Of a stretch of DNA of 64,000 nt, positions 9,301-19,137 are shown piece after piece. The notes below the pieces were generated by a model. That model saw nothing but the letters and a program-made list of their open reading frames with translations. It was not told the origin of the DNA and searched no databases. Source of the DNA: Pseudogymnoascus destructans (lineage: Eukaryota > Ascomycota > Leotiomycetes > Thelebolales > Thelebolaceae). Location of the stretch: the NCBI RefSeq assembly GCF_001641265.1, contig NW_020167540.1, positions 558,001 to 622,000 on the forward strand, in the 5' to 3' direction. The stretch's first letter is position 1, and every line of letters begins with the position of its first letter. A program made the position numbers and the translations under genes.

Positions 9301-11897
9301 CTACTCGGAGTCCTCTTCCTCAGACCTGTCTATTACAATCTGACAAGTGCGTGCATTGTGTCCAGTCTCACCACACTTGCCACAGCGACGTGCATGGGTT
9401 TCTTCCCTTGGCTTCCGACCACTACTTGCCCTTATTTCTTGCTCTACTTGCTGCACAACGTCCCTCTCGTCCTGTAGCTCCTGTGCTACCTGTTGACTAA
9501 GTGATCCTCCTTGCTGTAGTCGTGTTTTTTTAGCTCTCCGGCGCTTGCTTAGCACTTCATTTGCCTGTCGCAGGTTTTGGTTCTCTGCTTTTAACAATGC
9601 TAATTGATGCATTATTTGCGATGCACCCTTTGTAAACTGGTCAACAGCTGCATAGATTGAGGTTGGAGAGCTATTTTGATGATGCGCAATTCAGTTTTTA
9701 ATGAAAGTAGACTGTGATACAGCTTCAGTTGGGTTATTTGGTGTCTGAGAAACCCATGGTTGAGCGGTGTTTGGGCGAGAGGTTGGAGGTGTTGGCGTCT
9801 TAAACCTAAGGTCAAGTGTAGATATTACACTCTCAGGGCTAAATGGAAGAAGCCCAGCACCTCGGAACCCTCCCTGAATATTGCTTTCTGTCATTGCAAT
9901 GTTAAATGCAGCGTGGAAGGCAGGAAAGAAGTCATCCTTAGTAATGTGAATAATATGAGCCCGCATCATATCTTTAATTTGCCGACCGTAAGCTCTCTTT
10001 AATGGGCCAAAACAGCCAACATCAAGTGGTTGGAGTATATGGGAAGAGTGAGTAGGCATACAAAGCGTAATAATGTTGTGTTCTTTGCAGTACTCCTCAA
10101 ACTTGTCTGAGTGGTGGCTCTCATGACCATCAAGGACCAACAAGCGATAACCACCAACACTCCAGGGCTTTGTGTGCTTCTCAAAATGCTGAATCCAATC
10201 CATACCTCTCTCGTTTGTAGTCCAGCCATTTGCAGTAACAGCGATTACCCAATCTGCTGGAAATCCGCTATTCTCATACCAAGATGCAAGGTGGTTTTTA
10301 GCTGCCACAATGACAAATGGCGGCACTGCCCAACCTTGAGAACTAATGCCTTGGATTACTGTAACCCATTCCCGATTGCCAGGCTGCACCTTTTTTGCCT
10401 TTGCCCGCCCATCTGAGCTCGTTACTACTGTTGCGCTTGAGATGACGCCCATCATAAACCCAGTCTCATCAAAGTTGTAGATATCTGCATTGTTGATGCC
10501 ATACTTTAGAATTGTGTTCCATACTGTCATACTGACATTCGTTGCACTCAGTTTGCTATCAAACTCAAGAGCAAACTTAGAAATCTCCTCCTCAAACCTA
10601 CAAGTCACCATACATATCTTGGCTTATCACACCAACAACAGAAGCAATACTACTCAACGATTGCTGCAAACCCTTCTACTACATCTGTTTATGCTACATA
10701 CATCACGGCATATTATTTGGACACTCATTGAACAAGTTATTAAGAAAATCTCCTCCTTAAGGGGGTGGGCCAATACTACCACATGGCATATCTCTACCAA
10801 CTAGAGGCCTAGGAACATGAACGATAGCTCTAGAAGCTTCTACAACCCTCTATGATTTATTACACGTCATCGCTCCTTAGTTACCCACAAGATTGGTTAA
10901 GTTATGACATAATTTATCTATAGGTACTCTGACCTTGGACCTCCTTTTCACTTCCTATAGGCTAGAAACCCAAGAGATGGTTCTATGGGATTCTCTTACG
11001 TTCACTACATGATTAGCAAGCTAGTTGTGGGTCGCACTTGATTTCTAATACATTTACCAAGCCTGGTTAGTCATGGAAAGTCTTGGAAAATGACAGAACT
11101 ACACTCCTTTGGCATAAATAGGATTGCCCTTTCCTTAAGAAAGGGCAAGCAGGCAATACAGTAAATCGACTAGCACATACTTCTACGTCTTTTCCAAGCT
11201 TCCAAGCATTGATCTTGTTATTCTCTGTTTTTGAAAAGTCAGTGAGGTGTTAACCTCTGACTTACCCCTGAGTTCCCAGACTCAACATTTGTTGCAACTT
11301 GTCTGAACCACTTCACTACATCACACACCTGATTGCTGCGTTGTGGAATAGTCTAAGCTACAACCCTTTGGCTCTGTTTCCTAAGACAGTGTGTTGTCTT
11401 AGTAAAATCATCCCTTCCTTGGGTGGCTAGATTCTTACATCTGGTGCACCCACCATTACACATACAAGCTCAAACCAGCCACGAATGACTTCTGGATCTT
11501 CGCACTTAGCCCTCTGGTAGTCGTATTTTCGCTGGAAGTGTGTCCGGAGCTCTACATGGGGCTTAACAAAGTTTGAAGCCCAACGTGACCTGACGCGTGG
11601 CGCGTCGCGTGTTGCAAGTAGTCGATTTGCCATATCTTCAATAATAGACAACTGAGGAGGGAACCCTTTAGCAGCTAAGTCAAGTATATACTGAACAAGA
11701 ACTGATTCCTCTAGGTTACTTAATTTCCGTAAGTTGGCTTGGATATCGCGTCGTGAAGGTACGCCTTGTAAACGGTGACGTAGCTTGCGGTGGTCTACGG
11801 AATAGATCCTAGCTGCAACTCGCAGGCGCAAATTTGGGTCGCTTTGCATAGCTTGGATAGCTAGCACGAATTTGCTTTCATCATTTTTATGGCTCAT
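9301..11897 (-). pseudogene. pogo-1 transposase (CENP-B HTH, DDE, C-terminal zinc knuckle)
   Basis: The N-terminal half (11897-11466, MSHKNDESKFVLAIQAMQ) carries the CENP-B-type helix-turn-helix (LRVAARIYSVDHRKLRHRL, SIIEDMANRLLA). After the inserted LTR the DDE part resumes at about 10519: YNFDETGFMMGV holds the first D, LLVLDGHESHHS the second, and MPTHSSHILQPLDVGCFGPLK the third region. The ORF stops at TGA near 9691 after STFIKN. Sequence beyond it remains homologous to pogo-2, with a Leu-rich coiled segment (LALLKAENQNLRQANEVLSK) and a CGKCGETGHNARTC knuckle (C-X2-C-X4-H-X4-C) ending at 9301. pogo-2 has CGA at this codon. Disrupted by the LTR. Confidence 0.85.
10525..11460 (-). repeat. 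LTR-A copy 1 (936 bp solo LTR)
   Basis: The unit begins TGTAATGGTGGGTGCACC and ends CAGTATGACA when read on the minus strand. It is flanked by the perfect 5-bp duplication CATAC (10520-10524 and 11461-11465). TG...CA ends plus a 5-bp duplication indicate an LTR. No internal region with gag or pol accompanies any copy in this window. Inside is an inverted repeat TGCCCTTTCCTTAAGAAAGG at about 11127-11150. The orientation of transcription is unknown, so the strand given follows the TGTAATGG end. Confidence 0.85.
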
Positions 11898-12021
11898 GTT
11901 TTGTTGTGGAGGAATTTAACATTTAGTTGGGGGGGTTGGTCACCGCATGATTTTGGCACTTTCGCTTGTTTGGCACTTTCGTTATACATGCACGTTATAC
12001 ATGCACGTTATACATGCACGT

Positions 12022-12254
12022 TATACAAATTTCTTTGTTTTGGTGGCTCATTTGCAACTTGTGTTGAATTGCTGCAACCTGCTGGCCATAAGGATATAGT
12101 AGCATCTGTTGCTTCTTTAAGATTAAGCTTAGCTTATCTGTGTTTATAAGGCTCTTATGAATGTCACTTAATGTAACGCCATTCTACTTTAAGCAAAAGT
12201 CAAGGAGTAAAGGATTTTTAAGCAATGCAGCTGTAATGTATTAGCAATGCATTT
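12022..12254. other. Unassigned gap
   Basis: This is a short AT-rich stretch between the pogo-1 terminus and the next coding relic. I see no gene or repeat structure in it. Confidence 0.4.
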
Positions 12255-12440
12255 CTAATGTATTAGTGATCTATTACCTGTTGTCAGAGATAGGTCGTTA
12301 ATTCGTTGAATAACAGAAATGATGCTATCAACAAGCTTTTGAGGTGTTTGAGATGGTGGGGGAGGTGGGTGTGTATGTACACCATGAGAGGTCCAAATAA
12401 TATAAGGACATTTATCTATCTCATATGGTTGAAATAGTCG
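12255..12440 (-). pseudogene. Short coding fragment with an HTH-PPPPP signature
   Basis: One minus-strand frame reads CPYIIWTSHGVHTHPPPPP followed by TPQKLVDSIISVIQRINDLSL. The spacing of Cys and the HTH pair is reminiscent of FLYWCH or WRKY-GCM1 type zinc fingers found at the start of some fungal Mutator-like transposases, but too little is left to be sure. The following GT (GTAATAGATC) could be a splice donor. It abuts the helicase-associated relic in another frame and may be a separate insertion. Confidence 0.35.
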
Positions 12441-12844
12441 AAACTGGTCGTCAGTCGTATCCCCATTCGAGTAGCTGTCTCCTGCGTCAATACCTTGGTT
12501 AGTTGCACGGTCGTCCACGATCCATTTTTGTCATGCCAGAGATTCGCGGGAGTCCATTCGTTTTCTGGTCGAGACTTTCCGAGAATGGTTACACATACGC
12601 CAGATACACTACGAATAGTTGCCCGACCCGCCACAGAAGAAATCGTGGTATCACCTTGGCTTCCCTGAACAATGCCAGTGACTTGTGATACCTCGTGACA
12701 TAACACATCCGTCCATTGATAATATAGATATTCCGTTCCTGCAGAAATCCATTCCGAAACCTGATCCCCGCGGGCTGGCGGTCCTGGAGTGGTATGGCCC
12801 GCTGCCAGCCCTAGTTCTTTAAATCGCCTCTGCAGCTGCATGTA

Positions 12845-14453
12845 CTCGTGCGGCCCAAAAGTTTCCACAGGGTCTGTGTGTAATAAGTGGGGCATGTAAG
12901 TACTTGGAGAAAATGCATGTACATACTCTACGTACTTGTACTGATCTACCCACGAAAGTTGTTCCCCCCATTGACTGCAATACACCACTCCAACTTGTCC
13001 TTAAACGAAGCACATAATTGTGTAGATTTCCCATCCATTTTTTTCCCCATTCTTCCTCAAGAAATACCCGTGCATGAGCTCTCTCAAACTTCCCTCCGTT
13101 TAATGGTGTATAGCCGTCAACCTGATCCTTGAGATAATCAAAGGCATTTTCAATAGGGTGCAAATCGGGAGAGTTTGGAGGCCAAAATTTCACTCTATAG
13201 ATTCCCTCCTTCTTCATATAATCTTCCAATGATCGGTGAGCCTTCAAATGAAGACTTACATTATCATCCACAAACTATACTCGTTTTGTAGGATGTAAAG
13301 CCTTTACTTTTCGAAAGTAGGGGAAGAGAAGAGGAATAAAAACCATCTCTCGATATAGAAACCAATCAATCCCGCCCTTTGAAACTTCTTGCCCTTCTGA
13401 TTGCCGTCCTCTACTCTATGTCTCTATATCTCCAAACTCTTGTGAAGCAACTCGTGCCTTTTTCCATTTGCTTTTGCCATTCCGAATATCTGCATTTAGA
13501 GTTTCCATATATCCGTACTCAAGAGTTCCAACTGTTGTTGCTCTAACAAGTTCATTCTCTGCTTTTGATTTCCAATATGCATTTATCTCTCGTAGTTTCT
13601 GCACATGTATCTGCTTCTCTTCTATACTTTCAGGAATCCATGAACGAGAAGCGTAAGATAGAGGTTTCTGAACTCATTGCTCCCCAAAACAAATAAAGAT
13701 TTCTTCTGTTGAATTGCCATGCTCTCTGCTGTTTGACCCCGTTGAACTGTTATCCGTCGTTTCTTATGTGGATTCCCTCCGAAATTGATATATGATTCGT
13801 CTGAGAAAATAAAAATTGATCCAGCTTCAAGTTCAGATAGTGCCCATTTGCAGAATTTCCATCGTACTGAAGGAATGATATTATCCAAGTAGGGCTTGAG
13901 GCAGATGTTTTTCCGTACAATAGGTTGTGGAATTTCAACACTTGAGTGATTCTTTGCAACTCGTTCGACAATTGATCGTGCGTAGGGTAGATTTTCCTTA
14001 TTAATAACTTGTTGAAAAGTGTCAAATGGATTTGCAAGTAGCAAAGATCATATGCGTAGTGACTCTTCAGAATCCTTTTGAATTGTCTGTGGTCTTCCGC
14101 TTCGTGGCTTTGATTCGAGGTGTTGGAGAAGGTTGTGAATTTCAGTATTCCCTGCCCTTTTAACAGTTTGGTGCCATATATATGCAATAGAGTCAGCTGA
14201 GATTCCAAGCTTCTTTTCAATCTCTCCATATGATGCGTTCATGTATACACGCAAGGTAATAATTGCAGCACGTAGTGGTATTGAGATTTCAGCCATTGTT
14301 GAGCATTACTTCATTGCTTCATTCACTCTCATTTTCTACGCGTGTACATTTTCTACGCGTGTACTCGGGTACAAGTACATGGTGCTTGGTAGATTCCTAC
14401 AATCTAATTGGCTGTTGTGCACAGACCCTGTGGAAACTTTTGGGCCGCACGAG
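12845..14453 (-). mobile_element. Tc1/mariner element with TA duplication
   Basis: The ends are perfect inverted repeats of about 34 bp, starting CTCGTGCGGCCCAAAAGTTT at both termini. They are flanked by TA (12843-12844 and 14454-14455). The element is 1,609 bp. Removing it and one TA rejoins the flanking reading frame exactly (RVCG to YMQLQRRF), which confirms the boundaries. Related CGTGTAC and TACTTG motifs lie just inside both ends. Confidence 0.9.
12960..14296 (-). pseudogene. Tc1/mariner transposase, multiple stops
   Basis: It starts at about 14296 with a helix-turn-helix region (MAEISIPLRAAIITLRVYMN, GEIEKKLGISADSIAYIW) and a GRP hook (SKPRSGRPQTI). The catalytic regions FIFSDESYINFGG (first D), FVDDNVSLHLKAH (second D) and WPPNSPDLHPIENAFDYLK (third acidic residue) are all recognisable. 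Stops interrupt after SLRI, HGFLKV, YER, IET and TKRV, so it is inactive. Five reading-frame pieces together approach the usual 350-residue length. Confidence 0.8.
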
Positions 14454-16313
14454 TACCCGCAGACCCTAGTCATTCGCCATGTGTTTCCCTTTCGGTCCCA
14501 CAGCTGCTGGTCTTTTGGAGCCTTCAAAATTCGGTCCATCATCCACTGCGTCTTATCCTTCATGCCATTGGCTTCGTTGGTCACCCATGAAGCACCACGT
14601 GCAGCCAACGACAGATCGTCCTGCATCGAATCCAGATCAATCTCGAACCGGTCCTTCTTCTGTCCAACCCACATCAGATCCTGCCACAGTATGTCTTCGG
14701 CCTCCTGGATCATGTATGGATGGCATCCTTAAACCGTCTGATTGGTAGCGGCTTTCCATGAAGTTCTAATATGTCGCCGTCTGGACGGTTCGTTTCAGAC
14801 TGGCTCCAAGTAATGCTGGGCTGATTGATTTTCTGCATGCTCAATTGTCTTTCCATAACCCAGCATCTTAATCAGAAAGCTGCACGGGCTATAGCTTCCA
14901 ACCACGAGATATCCCCTTCGAAGTTCGAGAAACTGGTCGATGTTATCTCTAGTCTGCTCTCCTCTCGTGGCTGCCGGCAGCGCATGCTCCACAAACAAAA
15001 CTCTAATGCAGTACATGAACTCCGCAAGCATGTATGAATATTCATCACCACGTCGTAAGCGTTTCTCGTCCTCGACTATTCCTAAAACTGCCGCAAAATG
15101 AATCATGGGACTATCAAACCTATCAAACCCTTTCAAGCTCTGCAATATCATGGACATCATTAGCGCGCTCATTTTCTGGACCTGGGTTTCATCGTCTTCT
15201 CCTGACACCAATGATTGGAGCATATCCTCGAGTAGCTGCTTCTGCTCCGGGTTAAATTTGGTTAGTTCACAGCAATCCTTCATCCTATCACTCTGTACAC
15301 TGTTAGCAGTCTCACGCGTCCCACCTCTTTCCCCAACTATGTCTGGAAGAAATTCTTCATTGTTATCTACTAACTCTTCATCGCTCCTATCAACATCGCA
15401 TTCAAGAGCCTCCCTTTCCTTCTGAGCCACATATACTCATAATAAATAGCACGCAAATCGTTTCATGTAAGCAATATACCGGTCCAAACTATCCTCGTTC
15501 TGCAGCCGCACCATGGGTCGGTTTTCAACCTTCTCAGTAGAGTTAGCAGTTCGCAGCCAATACGGGGTGTCATCATTTAAGCTGCTTAGCCCATCCACAG
15601 ATTTCTCTAGCGCGTTGGAGCTGCTTGTCCTTTCGGTCGGGCAACCTACTTGCATGAGCGATACGTCTGATATTGCGACTGCCAAAGTGCGGCCGCCACT
15701 GCACAAAGTTCCACCAACCAGTATTGTCGCTCTTCTCAGTCTTGGAATCCGCAATCTCAAGCCGCCCCTTGTCCTGCTCGTCTGTCGCTGCAAAATCCCG
15801 TAATAACTGGTCTCGGAGTAAAGCATCTTCGTCCTCCTCAATATCAGAATTATTCTCCCGTTCCTCGCTAGCCACAATAAAATATTTCTGAAATCCAGCC
15901 CCGAAGAATGTCTGCACCTTTACCACTTTCTAGTGCACTGGGTCCTCTTTCGAATAAAACCAATCATGGAATTTTGCAATGTCTTTGGATTGAGTTCTTT
16001 GATACTGCGATCGTATTACAGTCGTCGTACTGGAATCCCGTCATCGGTTCTCCTAGCGCTCTGAATGGTGGTCCACCTGATTTGGGTAATGGAATATTTT
16101 TGGGTCGCATAATATAAACTCCCCATACTTTTTAAGCAGTGGTCTTCGTCTTTCTATGCCCAGATTGTGTACCTTGCGTAGATGATAATCAGACCCTCGG
16201 ATAGCTGTATGATGCAGTCTACAAAGCAAAACCTCGTACTCTGCATTGTATTCAAATGTGTCATCGTCTTGGACGTTGATGTTGTCGACTCTACTATCCC
16301 ATTCAATGGTCAC

Positions 16314-16779
16314 TTATTGAGTAACCCCAAGTCAGCCGACAACCCCAACTTCAACCCTAGACCCCCTCCAACTTATCCATTTGGTTGAAAACTGGTACTA
16401 AAACTCGCTGAGAAAACCACCCGCAAATGATCTTTCTCCTGCAATGATAGCTCTATCTCCTTGGCTTGCCTACAGAGATTGACTATTTGTGGCCGCAGTA
16501 CCGTTGCAAATGGCGTTTTGATTTCTGGCGCATAGTTTATCTATCATCCCAGTTAAGAGACACTGGTTTCTGATATTCAGACTCATTTACTCACTTATTC
16601 GCTACTGTGTTGTTGTTGTTAGAGTGAAGCAATCTACGGAATCTATATACTCCGAGTGAGGTGCGCTACCTCGGTAGGTAGCCACTGCACACCTCAGGAT
16701 TCAGGTCAGAGCAACCACCCCTTATTTTGACATACAACGGTCGCCACAACGAATTGCTGAATTTAGAGAGTATAGCTAA
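16314..16779. other. Unassigned stretch
   Basis: There is no convincing gene here. The segment contains a CT-rich region and short imperfect inverted repeats around 16655-16700. It precedes a small hAT remnant. Confidence 0.35.
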
Positions 16780-16936
16780 GGCAAAAGGCTTGAACAGGAC
16801 AACTCAACTCGTTGGAACTCATGGTCTCATATGATTGGCTGCGCTCTACGGCCTGGTGTTCAGCCTGCAATTCGGATGTTTTGCTCAGAGCACAAGGACG
16901 AGCTTTGGGATGATACTTTGACTACTGATAAATAGT
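16780..16936 (+). pseudogene. hAT-3 transposase fragment
   Basis: A single frame reads QDNSTRWNSWSHMIGCALRP, VQPAIRMFCSEHKDELWDDT and then a stop. The DNxTRWNSW block is a hallmark of the fungal hAT transposases seen elsewhere in this window (5296-6120, 53453-55716). Nothing else of the element is recognisable on either side. Confidence 0.6.
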
Positions 16937-17056
16937 TTCATCTTCGTCGTCTTCGTCAAATGCGTCATCAGCATGGACTGTTCCACTGATAGATGCTGCA
17001 TTAACCAACTCGGACGGAACATATCGGCCATGCATCAAATGCCTTATGTCACAATG

Positions 17057-17195
17057 TGTAACACGTAAGCCCAAGGTCTCACAGGAGTTCAGGGAACCAG
17101 GTCAGGAGGCAGGAAAGGGGTATCGTATTCATAAGGAAAATAGGTCTACGTAAGTACATCGACTATCGGCTGGAGGCCCCCTTCTGAGGCTTCCA
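17057..17195 (-). repeat. Degenerate LTR-B fragment
   Basis: It resembles, in reverse orientation, the LTR of Gypsy-2: ACGTAAGCCCAAGGTCTCAC, then GGGAACCAGGTCAGGAGGCA and ATAGGTCTACGTA. It is diverged and truncated at the far end, and no target duplication is visible. Confidence 0.65.
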
Positions 17196-17278
17196 GTGTT
17201 ACGATATCAAGTGCGCCTTGCAGCTCGAGTGGGGGTTCAGGGGTGTGGGGAGCTTTCCGGGGTTGGAGCGAAGTTTTC

Positions 17279-17333
17279 AGTTGTGGAGTGAATTCTCAGA
17301 ACTAGTCTCGCTAAAGAGAATTCACTCCACAAC
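17279..17333. repeat. Stem-loop in Gypsy-1 5' LTR region
   Basis: GTTGTGGAGTGAATTCTC is followed, after a 16-19 base loop, by its exact complement GAGAATTCACTCCACAAC. This is an 18-bp perfect stem. It may be a structural element of the retrotransposon transcript or a regulatory palindrome. Confidence 0.75.
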
Positions 17334-17806
17334 AACATAGCTGTATATAGATCGAGCCACTGCTCGAGTGCTCCTCTTCTCTTTCCTTTCTTCTCTAGAT
17401 TGAGTTTAATTCATAATACCCAACTGGCGCCCTATGCCTTGGTGAACCGTGACATAAAACTCAATCTCTCTTATACCTCTTTTCCTGCTCTTTGAGCTGA
17501 ACCCTCTTCTGAAATCGAAATCGAAATCCACTCTTTGAAAACCCCAGAAGCAGAAACCTTATCCTGAAGTCGATTCCAGGACGATCTCGAGGCAACCCCT
17601 CAAAGTTGGCTTTCGACAGTCAGCTCGACACACACACACCACCTTCGCAAGTCAGACCTTTTACAACACTCCCTCGACAAGGATATAACTGTGAGGGAAG
17701 TGCGCTTCTCTCGAGTGGCTCCTACAGCCAACAACTGCACAATAGGGCCTTTGGCAATATGTGTCTGACTTGACGATATAAACCGAAATTGAAATAGCAA
17801 CTCGCT

Positions 17807-19120
17807 ATGGCTTATACAGCTGAAGAAAAAGCTGCAATGGCAGCTCGAAATGATCCAGAACAAGACCAGGAATCCCTGGCAGAAGGAGCATCAATTCCAA
17901 GCTCTGCAAACCAAACCAATGAACTTCATGATCCTAATTTCAAATCCGAAACCTTCCTTCACACTCTGGGCAAAACAGCTCAAGAGAGACATGAATCTAT
18001 ACTTGCAAATCGACATGAAAAGGCTGAATGGAATGTTGAAACCTTTGACGAATTCCAGAAACTATCTGTCGCCAACCAGAAAATGGCATGGACTTTGCAC
18101 AAGAACATTCTTCGGGACTATTTGGCCCTAGCAGAGGACTCAAATTCGATACTGGCTGAAAAGGATGATGCCATTCTCCAGTTACAGGAACTGATCCAGA
18201 GCAACGAGCAACAAATCACAGAGCAACAAACAATTCAAAAATATCTTGAAAAGCAAACCCAACAAGCTCTGAAGAATGAACCAGGACACCACTCTCACAG
18301 TCGACTGTCAGCTCGGATTCCAGACCCTCCAATCCTCACAGATGGGATAGAGCCAGCATTTGAAGACTGGGTTGTGAAAATTCGCCTCAAGCTCGAAGCC
18401 AACATTGATCATTTTCCAACACAGACTTTACAAATGAGCTACATTCAGAGTCGACTGGGAGGACTGGCAGTTCGACATGTCAATCCAAGGCTTCGACCAA
18501 ACTCTACAAACAAATTGCAGACAGCAGAAGAAATTCTCGAACTTTTGGAAAAAGTCTTCAGTGATCCCGATCGAAGGCACACAGCTCAAACTGAGTATCG
18601 AAAGCTGTATCAGAGAAACAACACCTTTGCAGTGTTCTGGTCTGAGTTCCAAAGGCTCACGACAGAGCTTGATTACTCTGAAGAAACTTTGCTGGATGAC
18701 TTGCGCTTCAAAGTCAACCAACAGATGCAGAAAGCCTTAGTGGCTGAAGTTGGAGCTACTACACTTCACGAGTTTGCAAGAAATGCATGCTCATCGACCA
18801 GAACATTCAGCGGATCAAGGAACAAGAAGACAAAAGGAAGCCAAAGTCATTTCGAACAACATGGGCCAAACTCAAAATCAGGGCCAGGCACTTCGAACTT
18901 CAATCCCTCAACCTACAATGGATTCCAACATGCAAAACAAGACGCAGAAGCTGTATCGACCACCGCATCAAGATCCAGCAAAAGAAATGCTCATGAAACT
19001 TGGGAAATGCTTCATATGCCGACAAAATGGACATCGAGCTCGAGACTGTCCCCAGAAGCTCAAAGCCAAGTGAATGAGGTATCTACAGCTGAGTCTATCA
19101 TCGATTCGGAAAACGAATAG
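17807..19120 (+). CDS. Gypsy-1 gag (frame disrupted near its end)
   Basis: A 437-codon ORF starts MAYTAEEKAAMAARNDPEQD. The centre has a coiled, Gln-rich stretch (residues 125-165) and a retrotransposon-gag region (FEDWVVKIRLKLEANIDHF, FSDPDRRHTAQTEYRKLY). The normal C-terminal zinc knuckle CFICRQNGHRARDC is at about 19008-19050 but in another frame (open from 18750 to 19073). At least two small indels around 18780-18845 have therefore occurred. Structural capsid protein of the retrotransposon; this copy is defective. Confidence 0.75.
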   Translation: MAYTAEEKAAMAARNDPEQDQESLAEGASIPSSANQTNELHDPNFKSETFLHTLGKTAQERHESILANRHEKAEWNVETFDEFQKLSVANQKMAWTLHKNILRDYLALAEDSNSILAEKDDAILQLQELIQSNEQQITEQQTIQKYLEKQTQQALKNEPGHHSHSRLSARIPDPPILTDGIEPAFEDWVVKIRLKLEANIDHFPTQTLQMSYIQSRLGGLAVRHVNPRLRPNSTNKLQTAEEILELLEKVFSDPDRRHTAQTEYRKLYQRNNTFAVFWSEFQRLTTELDYSEETLLDDLRFKVNQQMQKALVAEVGATTLHEFARNACSSTRTFSGSRNKKTKGSQSHFEQHGPNSKSGPGTSNFNPSTYNGFQHAKQDAEAVSTTASRSSKRNAHETWEMLHMPTKWTSSSRLSPEAQSQVNEVSTAESIIDSENE

Positions 19121-19137
19121 CCTCTAGACAAGTCATC

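Larger units (their letters stand above)
9195..11995 (-). mobile_element. pogo-1 (Fot-like) DNA transposon, with LTR-A inserted
   Basis: The inverted termini ACGTGCATGTATAACGAAAG (9195) and its complement ending at 11995 are flanked by TA. An inner repeat of the motif CGAAAGTGCCAAA lies at each end. At the right, the unit ATACATGCACGTT is repeated about three times to 12021. With the 936-bp LTR-A removed, the element is about 1.86 kb and carries one transposase gene on the minus strand. Related copies lie at 22319, 27771 and 60745. Confidence 0.85.
12420..16313 (-). pseudogene. DUF3505-like, telomere-associated helicase-type N-terminal region, split by Tc1
   Basis: Fragments in order on the minus strand: 16313-16053 has a Cys/His finger-like segment (FEYNAEYEVLLCRLHHTAIRG, DYHLRKVHNL). 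15926-15700 has VKVQTFFGAGFQKYFIV. 15700-15430 has YWLRTANSTEKVENRP and DSLDRYIAYMKRFACYLL. 15430-14795 has RFDSPMIHFAAVLGIVEDEK and YSYMLAEFMYCIRVLFVEHA. 14713-14456 then 12844-12440 has DILWQDLMWVGQK and LGLAAGHTTPGPPARGDQVS. This order recalls the N-terminal half of fungal telomere-linked RecQ-type proteins. The helicase core itself is absent. Several frameshifts and stops make it non-functional. The Tc1 element interrupts it in frame. Family naming is from memory. Confidence 0.6.

Noticed and set aside
9126..9500. Plus-strand frame rich in Leu and Pro
   Set aside because: It is antisense to the pogo-1 zinc-knuckle region and recurs in pogo-5 only because the element is repeated.
10490..10804. 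Recurring frame IHILAYHTNN in pogo-1 and elsewhere as a separate gene
   Set aside because: It lies inside LTR-A. It is reported as a low-interest finding, not annotated as a gene.
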